Assembly (NCBI GenBank): GCA_963969495.1 | Contig: OZ018333.1 | Location: 87,512,508-87,576,507, forward strand | Source of the DNA: Ceratothoa steindachneri | Lineage: Eukaryota; Arthropoda; Malacostraca; Isopoda; Cymothoidae | Direction of reading: 5' to 3' | Length of the DNA stretch: 64,000 nucleotides | Shown here: positions 13,651 through 25,428 of the stretch, piece after piece | How the letters are laid out: each line of letters begins with the position of its first letter | Position numbering within the stretch: position 1 is the stretch's first letter | Notes under the pieces: generated by a model | The model's database searches: none | What the model saw: only the letters and a program-made list of their open reading frames with translations | What the model was told of the DNA's origin: nothing | Made by a program: the position numbers and the translations under genes

Positions 13651-13958
13651 AAATCTGTCTTTATTAATTAAAGCACATGATTCAACAGTTAGTTGGGAAT
13701 CAAATGTTCCTTATTTTTCTGCCTATGATATGTGTAGCTGTGTTGATTGCGGCGTAGTGGTGTCCTTTCAAGTTTTCCTTAGGGGGCGGGGGCAAAGGTC
13801 TAGAACTTATGGTATGGATGGGGTGGCGAGCGAAGTGAGCCATAGCAGCTGGAAATTTGTGCCCATTTTAGAGCATTTTGGAGCATTTTGAAGCCATTTA
13901 AGAGCTGTATTGAATTTAATAAAACAACAAGCAGGTGTGCCATACCATACCCACCCAC

Positions 13959-13960
<2 letters not shown>
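13651..13960. other. Non-coding
   Basis: No gene. The word ATGGTATGG near 13810 has an inverted counterpart CCATACCAT near 13940, too imperfect to call a mobile element. Confidence 0.4.

Positions 13961-14034
<74 letters not shown>
13961..14034. repeat. (TA)n microsatellite
   Basis: Uninterrupted TA tract. Confidence 0.98.
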
Positions 14035-14038
<4 letters not shown>

Positions 14039-14319
14039 CATCCTAAACAACTGTTATGATTCAATTCCAAGGAAAATGATACTATACACGTGTGTCCATT
14101 TTAATGATCATCATCATTAATATACAAATATATCAAATACTTACACAGTAATGAGTATAAATGATAGATCCAACATTATTTAGTTAAGAAAAATTAAAAC
14201 AAAAGAAAAAAACATTTACCAATACCAAAGGTTTCCTCCCCCAAAATCTATAATTGTATCATATTAAAAAAAAAGACTGTAATTCAGGTAATTTAATCTC
14301 GCATATACATTAAAAATAT

Positions 14320-15125
14320 TATATATATGGTTTGACCTTTACAGCCCATCTTGACCAAAGGGTAGCAACGAGGCTTCAGATGAGCAAAATTATCTACTAG
14401 CTCCTCGAGATCAGAAGACTTGACTATACTCTTTTCAGTGGCCATTACCATCAAGCTACACAGGCGGTCGTCTCCAGGTGTTCTCGAGTAGTTTTTTAAT
14501 CTTTTAAGAACAGAAAGAAAATCCCTCATTACAAGTAGTAGTAACAAGGATGGCTAGCAATATTCGCAAGATACTTAATATCTCAGAAAATGCAGTGGGT
14601 AATGTGTTCTGAATACTGTAAACATCAAATAGATCATCACGTTTCTTCTTCTTAAGTAATGTCCTTGCTGAATGAACTTGTGAAACCAAATGACTGAATT
14701 AATGTGTCTACTGTAATGATTGGAAAACATTTTGAGCTTTTCTTCATCAAAGAACTGTTTTGAGTGAACATCAAAAGTGGAGAGAGACTGAGAGAGATTT
14801 ATGTTATTACTAAACCTATGATCATATTCAGCATTGCATCTGTCGATCAAAGAGAAATACAACTGGGACTTTAACTGCTGCTTTAGGCTGACTTTTGTTG
14901 CACATTCTAATTGTTTTGTTCATTTTCTAAGGGTACTGTTGGATAAATAGTCTTTCAACCTATTGGATATTTGTTGCACTCTTACCTGTGTTTACCTCTG
15001 ACACATCTACTGCTAGTTTTCTAGCAAACTAATTTGCTTCATCATATATTTTATCATACTGTCACTCATTTTGACCAAGTTTGACTTTGTTGTGATAAGA
15101 TCAATAGCCGCACAATAGATTATTA
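14320..15125 (-). pseudogene. hAT-type transposase C-terminal fragment (ZMYM1/DUF4371-like)
   Basis: On the minus strand the fragment reads CAAIDLITTKSNLVKM, then YFSLIDRCNAEYDHRFS and FDVHSKQFFDEEKLKMFSNHY. It ends with FLSVLKRLKNYSRTPGDDRL and LCSLMVMATEKSIV. The last part matches the hATC dimerisation block, in which a conserved Phe/Ser and an Arg-Thr pair precede the final helix. Frames shift several times. The N-terminal zinc finger and catalytic Asp region are absent. It belongs to the same broad family as the copy at 18.0-20.3 kb but is in the opposite orientation and too diverged to be its recent duplicate. Confidence 0.65.
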
Positions 15126-15189
15126 TTATTAGTTTAAAGGGGGGGGGGGGGTGCAAATGTTGGTGTGACGTTGCAGCAGAAGGTTGGTG

Positions 15190-16961
15190 ACTCTTGGCAA
15201 CTGCTCGCTTTCTTCTCCAAAGCACTTATTCCTTCTCAACAGAGGTACAGTACGTTTTCCCCCGAACTCCTGTTTTTACCTCGCCCTCCACCACTTCCGC
15301 CAATACTTGGAAGGGCGTGAATTTACTGTCTTTACCGACCATAAGCTGTTGGTTGGTGCGCTTTCCGCTAGTAGCACTTCTTCTGTGCGCTTTGCCGTTG
15401 ATTCCCGTCATCTTGACTTCATCCTGCAGATGACAAAACGCTATTCGCTACGTTCTTGGTTCATCAAACGTCGTTCCGGATGCTCTCTCTCGCATTTCAT
15501 CGATTTCAGGCACGCAACTCTCCCACAATGCGCCCATCGATCATGCGACAATAGCGCTGGCCCAGGAACAAGATGAAGACACGCAAACACTGCGTCACTC
15601 TTCTCAACTCGTCGTTCACGAAATTGACTTGCACGGTATCTCCCATTCTGGCATTCGAGCAACTTGCAAGCTCACTACACAACGTTATGTGTAGCCAAAT
15701 AAACCCGCGCATGTTTGCCTTGTCTACGTGCAAAGGTTCAACTTCACACAAAGACCTCTCTGGCTGTCATTTCTCTTCCATCGGCATGTTTTGACGCCGT
15801 TCACATCGATCTGGTAGGCCATCTGCCCTTTTCACGTGGTTACAGCTATCTTTTCACCATTATCGACCGTTTTACTAGTTGGCTAGAAGCAGTTCCTATC
15901 TCGGACATCAGAGCTTCCACTGTAACTCGAGCTTTCGTCTCAGCATGGGTTGCTCGTTTTGGTGTTCCCTCACCGATCATGACTGATCTTGGTAGCCAAT
16001 TTGAATCCCATCAATGGGATGCACTAATGTCAGTGCTTGGCTCTTTTCGTCTTCGTACCACTAGCTATCATTCCAAAGCAACGCCAAGGTCGAACAGTTG
16101 TAGAGGACTTTTAAGGCGAGCTTACGCTTCAATGATCCCAACATCCTTTGGGTGGACAAGCTACCCTTGATTCTCCTGGGTATTCGTGCATCCTTGAAAG
16201 AGGATATCCTTGCTCTGCGGCTGAACTTGTCTATGGTACTCAACTTCGTCTTCCTGGTCAATCCTTTTCTTCTTCTGACCATCCTCTACCATCTTATGTT
16301 CATTCTGCTGCATACGTACGTAATTTAGTGCGGGCGATGTCTGAAGTTAAGCGGACCGCTCCCACAGTACCTGCTCATCAGAAACCTTTTGTGCCAAAGG
16401 AGATGGCAACCTGTTTTCACGTTTTTGTCCGTCACGACTCAACTCGCTCTTCCTTGCAACCAGTCTATGACGGACCCTTTCTCGTCATCTCCAGGAAGCC
16501 GAGATTCTTTTTACTACAGTTTGGCACCAAACAGGATACTGTCTCCATCGATCGCCTGAAACCCGCCTTTATAGAGCGCGTTCACCTTGAACATCCACTA
16601 TCTTCTCCTCCCACTATGACTCTTAGTGATCCAATGGTTTCTCATACTTTTCTTTAAAACCTTCCTACAAACCATTCTCCAACACCTAATTCCCCTTCTT
16701 GATTGCTGCCGCCTCCCCTTTTGTTGTAGGAGCCCTCGTCAGCAGCGGAGAGCCAGTCACACCGGCTAGCCCCTGTCAGACGCCAGTTTAGGGGGAACAG
16801 AAAGGATGTCCTTCGCCCCGGCTGCCATCGCGCGCGACAGTGTTTGGCCGCAATTGATTGGCACTGCCAGTCAATTGTGTCCCCATGATCGAAAGGAGCC
16901 ACATGGTACCGTGACACGTTCTAGCCGCATTGTTAGAAGACCTCGTCGTTATCTGAATTAA
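15190..16961 (+). pseudogene. Ty3/Gypsy pol fragment: RNase H and integrase
   Basis: The fragment opens in RNase H (LLAFFSKALIPSQQRYS, then after a frameshift HHFRQYLEGREFTVFTDHK). After a degraded linker comes the integrase core (15790-16100): AVHIDLVGHLPFSRGYSYLF, TIIDRFTSWLEAVPI and MTDLGSQFESHQWD, holding two of the three acidic residues. The third block is damaged (TTSYHSKATPRSN). A C-terminal portion follows in another frame (CSAAELVYGTQLRLPG; VYDGPFLVISRKP; IDRLKPAFIE). The basic tail RSSRIVRRPRRYLN ends at the TAA at 16959. RT and gag are missing and no LTRs were found. Confidence 0.85.
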
Positions 16962-17043
16962 AAATTTATATTCCATGTTTGGAATTTTTTGATGGGCGAG
17001 TAACTCTTGGGGGTGGTGAAGTATTTGTAGCAGCTCTGAAGCT

Positions 17044-17046
<3 letters not shown>

Positions 17047-17130
<84 letters not shown>
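17047..17130. repeat. (TA)n microsatellite
   Basis: Uninterrupted TA tract, followed by a short degenerate TATATTTATATATATA tail. Confidence 0.98.
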
Positions 17131-17136
<6 letters not shown>

Positions 17137-18012
17137 TTATATATATATTTGTAAAAAAGTCTGATTCAAAAACAATTGGCAACATTTTTGGCAAAATTTA
17201 CACGCACGTATTAACGCTTCCAAATATTCTGCATGAGAGACAAAATTTTCACTCGTTGTCTAGCCATCGCAAAATCAAGGTCAGTTAAATTCTTTCTCCA
17301 TTTAATCCTTAGGTTACAAACAAAAACACTTGTCTAAATCCTTATATTTCCTTTCCAGACTCTCATACATTTCCCCTTTTAACCATCGTTAATTTAATTA
17401 GTTACAATTATATTTACCCACAATTCGTGATTCTATTAACTATCATTACAATCACTCCCAAATTATATTTTCATACAAATTATTTATTTCGTGATTCCTG
17501 ATTTTAATTAGCTACAAATTACATTTACCTCATTACCACTCACACAAGTTGCCTAGCAAAATATTATTATAATTACCATTTAACTAATTGTTATTATTCC
17601 CATCTTCGTAATTTTGACTATTTATCTCCGTTCTCTCATTCACGACGCACTATATATATATATTTTGTAACTTATCCAAATTTCTGTTAATTCAACCTAA
17701 TTTAAATATTCTACATAAATAATTCCTTGTAATCTATAATAATAATATATATTTTGTTATAAATCCTTGCTTTATTTATTCATTCCAAAACTATTTCCCA
17801 TAAAAGTCGTTAAAGCCTAAACTAACCATTCTCCGAGAACTAGAATTTTCTTCGGAATAATTTTATTCAATAATTCTGTCATTAACATTTCTAGATATAA
17901 GTTAGTGTGTATTGGGATATCTAGGCTACAGTTTTATGCATACGCACTTCTATACTCTATAACTTGACAATACATTCTAAGGCTAAAAAAAATTGCTAAA
18001 AATGGAAGTTTA
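17131..18012. other. Non-coding, strongly AT-rich
   Basis: No gene. A phrase around TTAGTTACAATTATATTTACC (17398-17418) is loosely repeated at 17507-17528. The rest shows no structure. Confidence 0.5.
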
Positions 18013-20257
18013 GTGGATCATGATGATGGCGGTAAAATTATTATGTCTGTAAAAGATGAAGAAAATCACAATTTAGCAAAAGATCCAGGGTTGTGGCTTG
18101 ATTTCTTTGCTGATGATGTGGCCTATTGGATCGATTGTGGAACCAGTAACTGTCAACACCACAATGGACCATTTGACAAGTCTTACCGGCATTTTAGTAC
18201 TGACAAACCAGTAAGGTATTGTTCACAAAAACATTTTATTGGGACAAAGCTAATGGTGAGAAATACAAGAGAGAGGTTACTGTATTCACTATCAACAAAA
18301 TCAGTTTATTGTTTTGTTTGTAAACTGTTTGTTCATACAGAATTCTCGAGTTTTGTTACAAGAGAAGGGTTCAGTGACTGGCGAAATACTATTGTAATTG
18401 ATAAGCATGAAAAAAGCACTACTCACCGAGACTCATTGCTAACATATTTAACTCGCAGACATGGCGCAGGGTTGAAGTCACATTTGGGGAAACAAAGTCA
18501 GGAAGAGTGTGATTACTGGGAACATGCCTTGAGGCATGTTAGAGCTGTTATTTGTACGTTGGCTGAACGTAGCTTGGCTTATCGAGGTACAGAAGAAAGG
18601 TTTGAATCATTGCAAAATGGGAATTTTTTAGGGTTGCTTGAACTCATAAGCCAGTTTGGTCCATTTTTAGCAGGCCACATTACGAAATATGGACATTCTG
18701 GCAAGGGAAATCCTTCTTCCCTGTCAAAAAACCCCCTCGAGGAACTTATTCAACTAATAGCACAAAAGGCCCATGCGTTAATTGTCGATGAAGTTAAATC
18801 TTCTGATTACTTTAGTTTGTCCGTTGATTCAACACCAGATTTATCACATAGCGATAAGGTAAGTGTTGTACTTAGGTACTTAAAATATGAACAGCCTATT
18901 GGTCGCTTTTTATCTTTTCTAGAAATAGAAAGCCACACCGGCGAAAAAAATGGCAAACCAGGTGTTGCAGTACTTACGTGAAGCTTGTAGGCTATTTTTT
19001 TTCAAAATGTAGGCCTCAGTCTTATGACAATGCTGATAACATGTCTGGGTGTTATAAGGGGATGCAGTAAAGTTTTTAGAAACAAACAAGTTCGCTATAT
19101 ATGAATGTACTCTGTGCAGCTCATTCACTATAATATCTGGTTGGCTGAAGTGGTGTTGACTGCAGTCAAGAGGCTGTTAATTGCTTCTCTACAGTACAAT
19201 TACTCTATACCTTTTTTTCAGCCTCAACCAGCCAGTGGAAAATTCTTAAAGATCGTATTAAAAATGAAAGTGTCTTGAAATCCCTTTCCGATCCAAGACG
19301 GGATGCATTAGAAGCATTAAAATATATAGCCGAAGACCAGTCTCAAAGAGACGCTAGAAGAGAAGCAAATAATATTACAGATAAGATGCAAAAGCTCGAA
19401 TTCGTTTTTATGTTGAATTTTGGGAATTAGATTTTGCAGAACTTTCACAGAGTAAGTAAAGTTCTACAAAATGAGGATGTGAACTTGAAAACATGTACAA
19501 ATCTGTATGTATCATTAGCTGACCAACTGTGCACTTCACGAATGATTTTGAAAAATATGAAAAAGATGCAAAGGAAATGTTACCAGATGTTGATTACAAG
19601 GCAGCTACAACTCGCAAACGTACCAGAAAGAAGAGACCCAATGACGGAGACACACCAGAAGTATATCTGAATGCCAGAGATAAATTTCGTATCACCATCT
19701 TTTACACATTTTTTTTACCAACTCTCAACTGAGATGAAATGAAGAGGAGAGATATACAAAGAAATAGCAGATAGATTTTCTTTTCTAAGTGACGTGGCAT
19801 ATAAAGTCACTTCATCTTCTACTAACATTGAAAGGTATTCTAAGTGTTATCAAAAGCTGATTAATGCTTACCCAGAGGACTTCAACAGTAATTTCTCCGC
19901 TGAGCTTCAGCAGTTTCATTGTGCGCCATAAGTTTAGTGCAACCGAAAATGTAAAAACAAGATTCTGTCTCGCTTAACTTTAGAAAATAATTGCAGAAGG
20001 CAATATTGTGTGCCCCTTTCCAAATGTATACATTACTTTGCGTATATTTTTAACATTAATGGTCACAAATTTCTCACCTGAGCGTTCATTCTCACGGTTG
20101 AAATATATTAGAAATCTCCTCAGAACAACTATGCAACAAGGTAGGCCTTATTTCTATTATGTATAGAAGCAGATGTGTTACGTAAGATGGGTTATGAGCA
20201 CCTGATCAAAGACTTCGCAAGTGAAAATAGTAAGACAAAATTATTCAACTATAAATA
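18013..20257 (+). pseudogene. hAT-type transposase (ZMYM1/DUF4371-like), frameshifted
   Basis: The first 322 codons are open (18013-18981). They contain a TTF-like zinc finger (VYCFVCKLF, with His residues in EKSTTHRDSL) and the start of the RNase-H-like fold (DYFSLSVDSTPD). After 18981 the frame breaks, but family motifs continue: QSYDNADNMSGCYKGMQ near 19020, then DPRRDALEALKYIAEDQSQ near 19290, then the C-terminal dimerisation block FSPERSFSRLKYIRNLLRTT at about 20083. It closes with ADVLRKMGYEHLIKDFASEN. The long intact 5' frame implies a relatively recent death. Such proteins cut and paste hAT elements; TIRs were not found. The Gypsy remnant begins about 125 bases downstream. Confidence 0.8.
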
Positions 20258-20381
20258 AAATAGAAAGAACCATACAGAAATAAATATTATTTTCCTTCTT
20301 ACTGTAAGTTTTGTTTAATTTCGAATTTTCGATAAATATAACTTTATTTTAAGGTTTATTATTATTTATATTTTGAATTAC

Positions 20382-20942
20382 AAATGTATGGGGCCACCAA
20401 ATATCGCGTTAGATTGACCGACGCGCAATTAAGCGAAATCCCTACTTTTGATGAACTAGGGTTTTATTTACGTGGATGATAATGCGTACCCAATCCTAGT
20501 TCAAACTGTAGATAATAGGGTTGCCTTTTCAACTGATTTTCTATTAGGGATTGACTTTATGAACCAAAATGCTTGGGAAATATACCCAGCCGGTAAGCGA
20601 GTTCGAAGTATAAGAAATACACATGCGTTGGAAGACGGCAATAGTCAAGCACAATGTTTACGCGAGTCAAGTGCGTCAAGCTCCGAGGAAAAAGATGCAC
20701 CCACAGAGCTATTTGAGGGGACAGATGAACCCGAGTTGAGTGATGCCCTTTCAGACAGTTTGCCGGATAAAGAGGTCCCGAAAATGTCTAATGATGAAAC
20801 TAACAGTCGTGAGCGAGGACTAAACGAGATGAATGTGTTGCATGATGAGCTAAGAGAGCCATCACCTTGTTCCATAAGCGATGAACTACGAGAGCCATCG
20901 ACGAGTCGTGTTGAGTCTATGGGACAAATTGGGAGTCCATGA
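20382..20942 (+). pseudogene. Gypsy protease remnant and protease-RT linker
   Basis: After an initial segment (YRVRLTDAQLSEIPTFDELG) and a frame change, the sequence reads FSTDFLLGIDFMNQNAWEI. This matches the C-terminal LLGIDF block of a retropepsin. The following 130 residues are Ser/Glu/Pro-rich (repeated DELREPS) with no domain, as in long pol linkers. The catalytic DTG half is missing. Stops near 20471 and 20941 break the frame. Confidence 0.6.
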
Positions 20943-21588
20943 GTTGAGTCACAGAGGAAATGAAGTGTCACATTCCTCAGATGTAGGGTTGAATCAAGGG
21001 AGTCGTGTGGTGACCCCTGTTAATACCAGTATAGAAAATTACGGTCGCGTGACGAGCTGTGACATAGTAGATTCTGTGTTTAAAACTAATTTAGCTTTTA
21101 GTTGAGTGTAAGTACCAATAGAGCTCACAATGGAAACTGAACACCAAGTAGAATTGTGTGTTCCAGAAAATGTAGAAATACAGCCACAAGAAAGAGTTCT
21201 TTTTAGTGTAAAAATAAACATAGTAAATGGAAAAGAATCCTGAACCTGTTGATGCTTAATATGTTATAGAAAGGTGATGCATAAACAGAGGACTACTTAT
21301 CGCAGAGACTATCGGTCATAGCGAGGATGGGCCACTTCTTGCTGAGGTGTTGAACAGTGGCCCACGTGTAGTTAAGTTAGTTAAAGGTCAGAGACTAAGC
21401 GCCGCTACCCAAGTAAAAGTCACAGAATAAGAAAATGAAGCCCCAATACGACTGGTAGTCCTCGGACGAGCAAGGTAGCGCGGATGGAAGTGAATTGCGG
21501 GAAAAATACAAATCCTGTCTAACGGATAACTTGAAAATCTTCGCTTGCATTATCAGAGACGATCACACAAAATAGACTACTCGATCTG

Positions 21589-22790
21589 TTGTTATCAAGT
21601 CAAGTTGTTATTGCTTTATCCGGAGATAGGTTAAGGCGGACTAAATTATTGCCTTTTGAAATCAATTTGAAACCTGGGACAACGCCTGTATATACCGATC
21701 CTTGTAGGCTTTCCCATTCACAGTTAGAAATTGTAAAAGAACAAGTCCAAGACATGCTACATCAAGGCATCATTGAGCTTTCGGCTAGTCCGTGGTCTCC
21801 ACCCGTGAGTTTAGTGTCAAAAAAGGACGGAGGAACGAGACCATGTATAGATTTTAGACGCTTGAACGGCGTCACAATTCAGGACCGATTTCCTATCCCA
21901 AACATGACTAAAACGATTCAGAATGTTGGAGACTCGAAGTACTTCTCCTCGTTAGACTTGGCAAATGGTGGTCATTCCAGACTGCAGACCTTATACAGCC
22001 TTTACTACGAATTTCGGTCACTACCATTTCAAAGTTCTACTTTTTGGTGTATGAAAGTGAGCTGCTAATTTCTCTAGGTTAATGAACCTAGTTCTTTCTG
22101 ACCTACTGGGTGTATAGACTTAGCCTATCTAGATGACATCATAATTTTTAGTAAGGATCTACCAACCCACTTTACCAGGCTCCGCATGTACGCGATAGAT
22201 TGCGAAAGGAAAACTTAAAAAGTAAAACTAGCAAAATGCAATTTCCTCCAAGAATCGCTTGTATACCTTGGATTTTTACTTTCCTCGCAAGGAATAAAAC
22301 TCGACCCAGCGAAAACGGACGGACTCCAAAAGTATCCACCACCAAAATCGGTCGAAGAAACCCAAGCCTTTCTTGGCTTTGTAGGGTTTTATCATTACTT
22401 CATCCCCAAATTCTCGGAGATGGCCAAACGCCTAACCGAACTATACGCAAAACACGCTACCTTCACGTGGGGTCCCCAACAACAACAATCATTTAAATGT
22501 CCTATAGAATATTTAATCCACGAACCAATTTTGCATTATCCTGACTATAAGCAACCCTTCATTTTAGCCACTGACGCAAGTTCCTTCGGTATGGGTGATG
22601 TTTTGCTGCAATTAGAAAAATGGAAAAGAAATGCCAATTGCATATGTAGTAAACTATTGAATGGAGCGCAAAAGAATTATAGCACAACTGACCGCGAAGC
22701 GCTAGCTGTAGTTTGGGTTTTAAAAAAAGTTCAGAAACATAATATAAAGGTATGTTATTATCGTGAGAACTGATCACCAACCCCTAGTGT
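21589..22790 (+). pseudogene. Gypsy reverse transcriptase and RNase H
   Basis: The RT starts TKLLPFEINLKPGTTPVY, then SPWSPPVSLVSKKDGGTRPC, FRRLNGVTIQDRFPIPNM and YFSSLDLANG. After a disrupted stretch (22010-22110) the catalytic AYLDDIIIFSK is at about 22120. YLGFLLSSQGIKLDP, ETQAFLGFVGFYHYF and the connection domain follow in a second frame. RNase H begins at about 22560 (PFILATDASSFGMGDVLLQ) and continues KNYSTTDREALAVVWVLKK. At least four frame breaks are present. The domains would copy the element RNA and degrade the template strand. Confidence 0.9.
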
Positions 22791-22799
22791 ACCTGTTTA

Positions 22800-23267
22800 A
22801 AGATAAATTACTAGAAGGTAAAATAAAGCGTTGGGTGTTACGGATACAAGACTACACCCCAAAGTAGAATATAGACCAGGGAAACTACAAACCATCTCAG
22901 ATGGCATATCACACATAAAACCAGGAAACAAAATACAAGCGTCAGAACCATTCGACTATCAGTTGCTTCTGGATGCACACCAAAAAAGACAAACGAGTTA
23001 TTCCGATATAAAGATGCGGCTGTTAATCGAAATCCAAGACGATTTAGTTAACATGTGCATTGCGTTAGGCCACGACACACCCCTCTTTAGCCACATGGCT
23101 GCGGAAACAACACTAAAGCACCTGCATGAAAGGTACCATTCTCCAAATATGGTTACCAGAACTCAAGAATACATCGAGGAATGCCCGTATGTCTTAAACA
23201 TAAAGGGCGTCGTTGCAAAGGAATCCCCACGTGGAAGATATTTAACAGAAAGGAACTCCCATGTGCA
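22800..23267 (+). pseudogene. Gypsy integrase, N-terminal zinc-binding part
   Basis: The segment reads VEYRPGKLQTISDGISH (the end of RNase H), then a linker. Next comes the HHCC region: TLKHLHERYHSPNMVTRTQEY, with an ECPY where CPYC is expected. It stops at an insertion boundary near 23267; integrase motifs resume at 24156. Confidence 0.75.
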
Positions 23268-24155
23268 GCAGAAGGCCCGGCTGGGCCTAAAGTGGTAAGC
23301 CCACCCCCGCCCCCACGTCCACAAGTGGTAGCCTCGAATCGAGTCCCCTACGATTCACCTTTATGCGGGCTAAAATAGCTCTGCAAGAAGATTCGAGGCC
23401 CTTCGAGAGTAGAGCTGTTTCGCGCTAACCCCCAACTCCGGGGAGAGCCTCGGATATAAATAACGCTCGACTTCCCGGAAGACATACAGAGTTGAGAAGT
23501 CTCGCCAGAACCCAGAAGATCTCCCCATGGTTCCAAGTCAAGTGCTAGCAACAAAGCAAAGTGACAGCTGCACTATTTTGTGTATTTGGAATTAGCCCCA
23601 GCCAGGAGGTAATTCCACTGAACGATCGCCCCGAGTGATTTTCCCGACTTCTTTCATCAACTCCTGTCGAAGCCCTCCTTATTTCGGGTAGCCGAAATAC
23701 TCTTCCCTGGACCGGAAGTTACCGCCCCCCCCTTTGCTTTTGGAGAACCGTCATCACTCCAACCTCCCGCTCTGAAGTCTGAGTGGTCTCACCTCCCGTA
23801 CAGAAGACATCCGTAAGCCAACCCCCTCCCCCCCTTTAGTAACCCAATTGAGTTAATCTTTCCCCCTTCGTTTATTAATGTGATTTTTGCCCGTTAATTC
23901 TCTGAGGTAATTTTACCCTTCAATTCTCTTATTAATTTTTTGGTGTAAATAAAATCCTATTTTTGTACATGTCTCTTTAAATAACCTTGAACTTTGCCAT
24001 TGTCCATAATTTACCTGACCTCGTTGCACTCTCTCGCTACTCAGCTCGTCTGAACTCGTGGTTTTCCGTCCCTTTTATCGGTTCACTTTCAAGTTATTGG
24101 TCCTCTCCCATAGATATAATATGGTATTAGTATAATGTAATGTCATACCACGACA
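23268..24155 (+). mobile_element. Probable solo LTR inserted in the Gypsy integrase
   Basis: This segment of about 888 bp splits the integrase frame. TGCA occurs on both sides (23264-23267 and 24156-24159), a likely 4-bp target duplication. The 3' end CCACGACA is supported by the second copy (50371-50735, inverted), which begins TGTCGTGG straight after a (TA)n tract. A TATAAATA box (23455-23462) implies plus orientation with U3 to its left. The expected TG at the left end is not clean, so that boundary is uncertain by a few bases. No internal retrotransposon genes are present. Confidence 0.6.
23455..23462 (+). promoter_or_regulatory. LTR TATA box
   Basis: TATAAATA lies inside the inserted LTR, about 190 bases from its left end, in the position expected for the U3 promoter. 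Confidence 0.5.
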
Positions 24156-24218
24156 TGCACAGATATCCACTTCCATAACAGCCCTGGTAAAAGACCGGCA
24201 TGGATATTTTAGGACCTC
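24156..24218 (+). pseudogene. Gypsy integrase, first catalytic Asp segment
   Basis: Between the two insertions the sequence reads QISTSITALVKDR and then MDILGPL. The latter is the block holding the first catalytic Asp of Gypsy integrase. It is cut by the LINE tail at 24219. Confidence 0.75.
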
Positions 24219-24752
24219 TTATTATTATTATTTGAGATTATGAACACAAAACTCTTGTGGGAAAAGCCTAGCGGCCATGAACTTAAAAACAAGCTCTCAC
24301 AGAACACAATGTCCATATGTCAAGCAAGAAAGAATGAATGCTAGAAGAAAGAAATTGAAATGTGTAAATAAATAAATAAGTTTAAAATTATTAAAATCAA
24401 ATTAATATTAAAATTATGAGGCAGTAGCACCCACCATTAATCTAGTATTGCAACCTCGTTTGAAGATATTAATATCTTCCTGCATAAATTCTGCAGGAAG
24501 ATCATTCCACTGCTTTACCATACTTGGCAAAAAGCAACGCTGAAACTGAGAAGCGCGGCAGCGGGGAATGCATAGTGCATGTGGTTGTTGTCCATCCGCA
24601 AACCTTGTTGCTCTAGCAAGAGGCAGGGGCTCAGGAATTAAAAATGATAGTGGCAATTCCCTACTGAAGTAGTTTTTGTGGAATATCGACAAACATGAAA
24701 TCATCTGTCGATGATCCAAATCATAGATAACCCCATCAGGAAAAAGGAACCT
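24219..24752 (-). mobile_element. 5'-truncated LINE 3' end inserted in the Gypsy integrase
   Basis: On the minus strand a frame from 24767 to 24414 encodes a LINE C-terminus. Recognisable pieces are PEPLPLARATRFADGQQ, IPRCRASQFQRCFLP and MVKQWNDLPAEFM. The pattern 'PRCR...F.R.FLP...WN.LP' is typical of the region after the RT in several LINE clades. A 3' UTR of about 190 bases ends in a short (AAT)n tail at 24219-24233. No target duplication is evident. The clade is not assigned. Confidence 0.7.
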
Positions 24753-24757
24753 GCGGG

Positions 24758-24880
24758 AAGACACCAAGTGACAATAAATATATATTAGTATTTACTGACC
24801 ACTTTATTCGCTATAATGAATTCGTACCGATTCCTGACCGCGAGGAAACCCGCCCCATCAGAAGCGAATCTACCTGTTGA
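24758..24880 (+). pseudogene. Gypsy integrase core, resumed after the LINE insertion
   Basis: Immediately right of the LINE the sequence reads KTPSD-NKYILVFTDHFIRYN and FVPIPDREETR, the part of the integrase core just after MDILGPL. The join across the LINE is therefore in register with the family. The frame ends at a TGA soon afterwards; the other two catalytic residues are deleted. Confidence 0.75.
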
Positions 24881-24920
24881 CCCAACCGATATGTCAAAAT
24901 TTTGGTACCTCAAATCACTT

Positions 24921-25130
24921 GAAAACGATACACCCCAAGTCTAGCCACTCACTTCGGAAATAGTGAGACCACGTTCACCTTTACAGGAAGAACTTCTCGG
25001 AGCAGTAGGTCTCCCGCCAACTGAAATAGGCCCAAGAACGTCAAAACCTCCCGAAGTCCGAGACATGTCTCCCCCATCATCTTCATCTCCGAACCCCGAC
25101 CAAAAACCCGACCCTACATACAAACCATAA
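24921..25130 (+). pseudogene. Gypsy pol C-terminal tail
   Basis: One frame, with a single stop, reads LTSEIVRPRSPLQEELLGAV and continues Pro/Ser-rich (PPTEIGPRTSKPPEV; SPNPDQKPDPTYKP) to the TAA at 25128. Low-complexity Pro-rich tails are usual at the end of Gypsy pol. Assignment is by position. Confidence 0.45.
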
Positions 25131-25164
25131 TTACCCGCTAAGACTCGTAAAATTCCCCAAAAAT

Positions 25165-25428
25165 ATGTTCTCCGAGGGCATAATCCCTATTAAGATAACT
25201 ATCATTATTTTATTCTTGATTCTAAATGTTTCACCCTCGCCAATCCCCTCAACTGGTATTAACTATACAAATAACACAGACGATGTAAAGCCCATAACGT
25301 ATGATTATCCTCAATTCACTCCTCCCGAAAAACATAAGCACCAGCAACCAGGTGTTCAGGCTTCTCGTATTCCGAATCGACCCCAACTACCACTTCAAAT
25401 GGTTAAAAAACCAATTAGAGAAACTTAA
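25165..25428 (+). CDS. Possible truncated env-like or secreted ORF after Gypsy pol
   Basis: This 87-codon frame starts 37 bases after the pol stop. Its N-terminus is a good signal peptide: a hydrophobic run KITIIILFLILNVSPS with small residues at a likely cleavage point, followed by a possible N-glycosylation motif (NNTD). Some Gypsy lineages carry an env gene at exactly this place. A complete env would be several hundred codons, so at most the start survives. It could equally be a chance ORF. No fusion or receptor domain is visible. Confidence 0.25.
   Translation: MFSEGIIPIKITIIILFLILNVSPSPIPSTGINYTNNTDDVKPITYDYPQFTPPEKHKHQQPGVQASRIPNRPQLPLQMVKKPIRET

Larger units (their letters stand above)
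20382..25130 (+). mobile_element. Ty3/Gypsy retrotransposon, interrupted by two later insertions
   Basis: Protease, RT, RNase H, integrase and a Pro-rich pol tail follow one another in the canonical order on the plus strand. The integrase is interrupted at 23268-24155 by a probable solo LTR and at 24219-24752 by the 3' end of a LINE in the opposite orientation. Removing both lets integrase motifs read across the joins. Gag and the 5' LTR are missing, so the 5' end is truncated near 20382. A possible env-like frame lies at 25165. Confidence 0.8.

Noticed and set aside
13810..13955. MITE with ATGGTATGG termini
   Set aside because: The inverted words are short and misaligned, and no target duplication flanks them.
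24219..24752. LINE tail as part of the Gypsy element
   Set aside because: It is on the opposite strand, has its own (AAT)n tail, and integrase motifs continue on either side.
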